Shown here: positions 58,999-64,000 of the stretch, piece after piece
Numbering within the stretch: position 1 is the stretch's first letter
Layout of the letters: each line of letters starts with the position of its first letter
Notes under the pieces: generated by a model
Databases searched by the model: none
What the model was told of the DNA's origin: nothing
Seen by the model: the letters and a program-made list of their open reading frames with translations, nothing else
Source: Mycocentrospora acerina
Lineage: Eukaryota; Ascomycota; Dothideomycetes; Pleosporales
Direction of reading: 5' to 3'
Length of the DNA: 64,000 nucleotides
Assembly: GCA_022701365.1 (NCBI GenBank)
Contig: JAKUHH010000014.1
Coordinates: forward strand, 186,451 to 250,450
Translations under genes and position numbers: made by a program

Positions 58999-59100
58999 GT
59001 CGAGCACGAGGAAATTGATTAAAAATCGAAGAAAAACGAGAAAAAACAACAACAAAGACCAAAAATAGTTGGCCGCTTGTATATACTTTTTCTTGGTCCG

Positions 59101-59143
59101 TCATTCATTCATTCATTCATTCATTCATTCATTTATTCATTCA
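59101..59143. repeat. (TTCA)n microsatellite
   Basis: About ten TTCA units with one imperfect unit (TTTA), between the convergent genes. Confidence 0.95.
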
Positions 59144-59333
59144 CGCGGTCAAAGACGGGCAATTTGTCACTCAGATGAAAAAGAAGAAGAAGAAAATGTA
59201 GCAGAAAAAGTTTTTTTGACTTTGATTTCTCACTTCGCGCGACTGATGTCCTGATCAGAGCGCGCGCGGGGGAGCCGCTTTCCCCAAGCATGTGATCGCC
59301 TCCCCCCTCCCCCCTTCACCCCCTTACATGTTG

Positions 59334-59354
59334 CACACACACACACACACACAC
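59334..59354. repeat. (CA)n microsatellite
   Basis: About ten CA units in the same intergenic space. Confidence 0.95.
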
Positions 59355-59819
59355 CCGCATCCTAACAATACCTATATCGTATATAACGTCTTTCCAGCGC
59401 GTCGTGACAAAAAAACGGAGCGCCCAATGCGCCCCTGTCCCCCCATCTGCATACGCATCCGTTTCTCGACCCTTACAAAACGCCTGTCCTCCCACAACGA
59501 GGTATCGCGAAAAAAAGGGACTCTTTTTGGATAAAAGGAAAAAAAGAAAAAGTCCTCCCAGCCCGAACATCTCATAACAAAACGACCGAACGCTTCGAGT
59601 CGTAGATGAAAGGAAAAGCGTTGAAAAAAAAGGAAAAAAAAGAAGGGAATTTCGCCCAGCACGATTACATGTTATACATTGCAGCAAGCAAGAGAAGAGA
59701 AAGAAGCGGGGTCGCCCTGCGCCCCCTCTTCGGAGCAAACATGTCTGTCCAAAAGTACACAGCGAGTATGGACAGCCTTTCGCGATTCGTAACGTTCATG
59801 TCAACGTCGGCGCGGAAGT

Positions 59820-62786
59820 AGTAGCTGTCGTTTCAACAGGCTTTAATTCCTCCGTCACTGTCGACAGCTGCAGCTCGACGCTCTTGCCTGATGGTGAACC
59901 GTTGTTATTAGGCAGGCTCGCTGCTGATAGAGTTGGCGAGCTGGTGGATTGCGAATGTGCAAGCGATGGCGCCGAACTCGTGCTGGCAGTTTGAGCAAGC
60001 TTCGCCCTCCGGCTTGTGTAATCGCTCAAACTAAGTTTCTTGCGAGCTGGTGTGGGATTGACTGCATCCTTGACAGCAGGCGAGAAAGGCGACGCAGATA
60101 TAAAGGTGCCTGGAGACTGCGCGATAGTACTCCCTGCAATGGCTGCTGCCGCAGATCCAGAAGTTGCCATTGAGTAAGTGGTGGCAGTCGGATTAGCTGG
60201 ATCGAATTTAGGAGGCATGTGCACGTGAAGGTCGATTTCTTTCTTTGGTGAGTCCGTAGTAGACATTGGCGACTGCTGGGCGGGTGGCGATGCTGGCCAT
60301 GGTGGGGCTGATAGATTAACGGGAGGTGGTGAGGTCGCGGATGGAACTTCTGTGGCTGGTGCGTCTGCCATCTCCTCAACTTTTGGCTCAGAAGCTTGTG
60401 GCTCAACCGTTACTTCGACATCCTTCATGTCCACATCTGGTTCGGGCGCAGGTGTCGGTTCTTTTGCTGGGATGAGTTCTCTTGATCTTGTGTCGCTTGC
60501 TGAGTCGGTCGACATATCCATTGCCAATGATTCTTCCATTGGAGGTGACGGGGGCAATGGCGAAGGCTTGCCTGATGAGACTTCCTTCATCGCTGGAGAT
60601 CTAATCTCCATCTTCACCGACGCGGAACGCATCCGCTCGCGCTGCAACTTATCCTCTCGCGCCTGTTGTAGAAGCTTGCGCTTGAACGAGACTGGGGGCT
60701 TCATGTCTCGCAGCTTATTCGGAGAACCACGGCTGTGCATGCTGTTTCCATTGTCGTTGGTCTGTGTAGACGCGTCTTTGTATATGGGCTTGGGCTTTGG
60801 TGCACTGCGACCGTTCGTCTTCGTCGAGCTCCCTGATGTCTTGCGTGCTACGCCATGACTGTGTTCGCGATGGCGAGGAGTTGGTGAGGGCTCTGGAAAT
60901 CCAAGGCGTTTCTGTACAATCAAATTAGCCATGAGTGGTAAAGGTCGCGACAAGTGTCTTACGGAAGATAAGAGGCTGGGCGTATTAAGTGTAGATCCAG
61001 CACTGTTCCTTTTCCCCTTCTTGCCTTTGTGTTGCTCATCATTCTCCAATTTCTCGAACAGACTTTCTTGTTGTTGTAGCTTTCTCTTCTCACGATTTGA
61101 CATTTTAAGGTCGCCTTCAAGCGAGAAGTGGGTGGCCGGAGTAATGTCGCGACTGCTGGATTTGTGGGAGCCGGAGGTGGATCGACTGTCGTCATTGTCG
61201 TCATCAGCAGCACCGCGGTGCAGCGTTTCACTGCCTGCACGACTGTTGGTGGCATGGCCAGTGCTGAGAGGAGAGACTAGCAATTTCTTGGACTTCCTGC
61301 CCTTAGCTTTGGGTTGCAGTGACGACTCGGTCACAGTAGGACGACGAGCGCGCTCGAAGAGACACTCGTGGACTACAGATGTGTCACAAGCACAGCCGCC
61401 AAAGTTGGCGAGAACACAGGATACCCATGGCTGTATCTTTTTGAAGCCCTCTTTAGCGCTGTTGGCGACCTTGGCCAACTGCTTCCGGATTTCAGAGTCA
61501 ATGTCCCAGCCGACGGTCAACTCTTCGCCGGGATCGATTTGTCGTGTTGCGAGGAAGCAAAAGTGGTAGTCGTTGCTGGGCTCGATGAGAATCTTCATAA
61601 TCATGTTTGGCGCACAACTTCTCCTTGCGAATCGCAGGATGTTGCCTTCGAGCCGGGTGTCTATGTATATAGGTAGGTAGGGAGGGAAGAAGACAAATGG
61701 CTCTGGATGACGCAGTAGGTCCCACCGGTTCGAGGTATCCGAGAAGTAGTCCTCTTTGCGCCCAACGAGACCTTTGAGCTCGCCAACGTATCCATTATCG
61801 GGAACAAGTGTGTCGACAGTGATGTAGTGCCACTTGGGATGAAGGCCATGAGCGACGATGGTGTGGTCTTCATCCGTCTGCTTGGAGATGACAGGCGCTG
61901 TCGATATTTCAATGTCTTCGATGGTGTCTTGAATACGCGAGAAGAGGTCTTGAGGCTTCTTGCCTCCACTGACTTCGGCAAGAGCATCTGGATCCTTGAG
62001 CCACATGGCTATATCGTTAGCGACGCCAATACTTGTGTACGAGTTGCCGTTTGTCTGTGGAGGGTCGGGCTTTTGGCACAGTTTCATGAATTCGGGTGAA
62101 AAGTCCTCGATGGGTGCGTCAAGGTTGGTGAGGGGCTTGACAGGGTTGTGGCCGTTGACTGCCGTCGAGTTGCCTCGTTTGCGCGATCCTGGAGCGAGAG
62201 CAAGGGGTTGGCTCACCATGCTCGTAGATGCCGAGGAGCGGTGGCTGGTCTTGGGTCGTTTGTTTGGTGGTGGCTGATGGTCCCGTGGGCTGCCACTTTT
62301 CCGCTCCGAGCTGTTGTAGTGCATGTCGTTGTTGGGGTTGGTCGCCCAGCCGTTGGGCTGCACGGATCCAAGTGGGTCCTTTGTACGCTTCTTGGGGTTC
62401 TTGGTGGTCGACTTTGGCCTGCCTTTGCGCTCGCCGATGTTGTGCAACTCGCGGCGCAGGCGTTGTTTCTCGGAGGCGCTTCTCGCGTCGATGGGTCGTG
62501 GGAGACAATCTGTGCACTCGTGCACGTCGGGGACATGGTGGGCAGACTCGTAGTAGCAGACAATGTGCTGCCAGGTGTCGCACTTCTCGCACAGGACCGT
62601 GTTCCCGTCGTCGTCGGAGAAGCCGCAGATGCACTTGATTGTGGACGACTCTTCGTCGTCGAGCGTGCCATCGAGCGTGGGGGAGCCGTTGAGGTAGGCA
62701 GGCGGCGGTGGTGGAGGCTCAGTGTACAAGGCGACGGAAGCGGGCTGAGTGTCAGCGTGCGCCTTGATCGACGACACGTCTGTCAT
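59820..62786 (-). CDS. SET3: SET3-type PHD finger plus SET domain chromatin protein
   Basis: The frame is open from ATG 62784-62786 to a TAG at 59820-59822; an extended frame is tabulated to 59796, and the exact stop should be confirmed. About 990 residues. A PHD finger lies at about 52-94 (C-x-C...CEKC...H-x2-C...C-x2-C: CICGFSDDDGN, CEKCDTWQHIVC). A basic Lys/Pro/Ser linker carries likely nuclear signals (KNPKKRTK). The SET-related domain is at about 330-470 (FARRSCAPNMIMKIL, GEELTVGWD), followed by coiled-coil, basic and Pro/Ser/Ala-rich regions. Set3/MLL5-type SET domains usually lack methyltransferase activity; yeast Set3 is the scaffold of the Set3C deacetylase and its PHD reads H3K4me2. 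An in-frame 51-nt stretch (60912-60962) has intron signals and may be spliced out. Confidence 0.88.
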
Positions 62787-64000
62787 AATCCGGCCGGCGC
62801 GCTGGAATGTGGGTGTTGTGGTGTTGTGGTAGCAGGCTCAGGCGCTGTGTGCTTTGGATCGCATGACGCCCCACGCGCAGACGAGCAGAGCGCAGCTGGC
62901 GACGGCGGCTCGAGACGGACGCGGCGGCCAGTGTCGAGGAGCAGTCTGCGTGGTGGCACGATCCAGGCAGTGGCAAGGGGGCGGTGGCCACGCACAAGAG
63001 GCTGTCGTCGTGGCTGGCAGCAGCGTGGGCAGGCGCGGGACACGGCGTCGGCAGGAGCACGGCAGCGACGGCGACGGGCGAGTCGACGGGCGGGCAGGGC
63101 GGTCGTGGGCCCGGTCGTGGCGACTGCAGGCAATGCGCCCGTGGGAAAGGAGAAGCGAGGTGGACGGGAGGGCGGCTGCCCTGGGGCGTCTGGCGGCGGG
63201 CCCAACAAAGGAAATCCGCGCGCGCTGGACGGCGTGGCAGCAGCAGGCGGGCGCTGGACGGTTAGCAGGGCAGCAGGGCGGTCGGCGGGCGAGGGCGAGG
63301 GCGGCGACGGGCGGGCGTGGGAGTCAGAAGACGACGGGCAGGGTGGAGGGTGCGGGTTCAGTAGAGACTGGCCTGAGAGGAGAACGAGAAAGGCCCAGTG
63401 GCCGACGCAGACTAGCGTGCCCGTCCGTGCGCCCAGAGCACGCTGAACGCTACGGCTACTTGGATTAGGCGCGAGGGCGCGGGCAGCAGTAGGTTTGGCA
63501 TCAACAAAAAAGCTACGGGCTCCCCAGCAGCGCGTGCTCCGGGGCAGCGCGCCCCGCCGGCCGTGCAGCCGTGGCGTGTGGGCAGTCGTCGCCCCAGGCC
63601 CTGCGGCGAGGGACAAGAGCTGGCCGTCGAGGAGGAGGAGGATGCAGCAGAGACGGGGAGCAGGCTGCGGGTGTGATGAGACGGGCGCAACAGCGTGGCT
63701 CCCAGCACGCCCACCCAATCAGCGCCGCCGCCCGCCCCGCCTAGCCCCGGCGCGGCCTAGCGCCAGCCACCGTCCCGGACTTGTGCGTCCGAGTCTGGCA
63801 GATCAAGTTCGCTGTCGCCCTCGCTGGCGGAACCGTCCACGTCGCTGTGTGCTCAGCGTCGCCGCCGTCGCCCGTCTGCCCTCGCCGCTGCCACGACGCG
63901 CACGCGCAGCAGGCCAGACGCCGCCGCGCGGTGCCACGGCAACAGCCGGGCAAACCGCGCAGCGACGCAGCAGCGCAGCGCTGCAGCGATGCAGCGATAA
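62787..64000. other. very GC-rich upstream region of the SET3-type gene
   Basis: About 1.2 kb of strongly GC-rich DNA, with long overlapping open frames on both strands that reflect composition rather than genes (low-complexity Arg/Gly/Ala/Pro). It ends in GCAGCGATGCAGCGA-type units at 63958-63995. Likely promoter and 5' leader. Confidence 0.5.

Larger units (their letters stand above)
58377..59795. other. convergent intergenic with gap and simple repeats
   Basis: 3' flanks of the cupredoxin-like gene (plus) and the SET3-type gene (minus). It contains a poly-G-bordered N gap and two microsatellites (listed), plus a GATGA pentamer tract at ~58432-58452. No gene visible. Confidence 0.7.

Noticed and set aside
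62148..63446. 432-codon open frame on plus strand
   Set aside because: It lies opposite the N-terminal exon of the SET3-type gene and runs into GC-rich DNA. Its translation is low-complexity Arg/Gly/Ala, with no motif.
1..64000. CRISPR arrays, prophage or bacterial operons
   Set aside because: No spaced direct repeats or Shine-Dalgarno-led gene strings; spliced genes show a fungal genome.

Overview
The window comes from a filamentous ascomycete, most likely a Dothideomycete (Pleosporales-like). Genes carry short introns (about 43-125 nt) with GT...AG ends. The gene set is typical of Pezizomycotina: UstYa/DUF3328, fungal rhodopsin-like 7TM, But2, 2EXR/F-box-like, PaxU/DUF829, SET3 and a PRC2 EED homologue. 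Two runs of N (39266-39426 and 58791-58984) mark assembly gaps. No bacterial features, CRISPR arrays or viral genes were seen.

Layout. 0-6.3 kb: the 3' end of a GH3 beta-glucosidase, a DUF829 hydrolase-like protein, and a DHA2-type MFS efflux gene broken by one in-frame TGA. 6.2-9.0 kb is gene-free. 9-21.3 kb: a C2H2 protein, a secreted But2-like protein, an acidic 2EXR/F-box-like protein, a small putative secreted protein, the ankyrin-DHHC palmitoyltransferase AKR1, and the mitochondrial AFG1/LACE1 ATPase. 22.7-31.3 kb is an accessory stretch on the minus strand: an amino-acid permease, a 7TM rhodopsin-like protein, a tiny repeat-bearing secreted peptide and a UstYa-like oxidase. 31.8-36.7 kb: a GNAT acetyltransferase, then divergent FOL1 (HPPK-DHPS) and nitronate monooxygenase. 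37.8-39.8 kb: a coiled-coil/F-box-like gene with a retroposon inserted directly after its stop codon. 40.3-45 kb: an R3H-type protein, a damaged gene, and eIF3g. 45-50.7 kb is AT-rich and gene-poor, with tRNA-Glu(CTC), a truncated RING protein and a Cys/His-rich hypothetical. 50.7-62.8 kb: the EED homologue divergent from a PAS protein, a cupredoxin-like membrane protein, and a SET3-type PHD-SET protein. The last 1.2 kb is a very GC-rich upstream region.

How genes relate. Most of the window is ordinary housekeeping: translation (eIF3g, tRNA), folate synthesis, palmitoylation, mitochondrial quality control, and chromatin control (EED and SET3 only 7 kb apart). The most interesting accessory unit is the UstYa-like gene with a downstream co-oriented peptide gene that has a signal peptide and three degenerate 18-residue repeats. 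UstYa proteins modify ribosomally made peptides in dikaritin pathways, so a small RiPP-like locus is possible but unproven. Several genes show single in-frame stops or one-base frame breaks, which could be real decay or uncorrected assembly errors.

All gene models were built by eye from splice signals and reading-frame continuity. Family assignments come from recognised motifs, not from a search.
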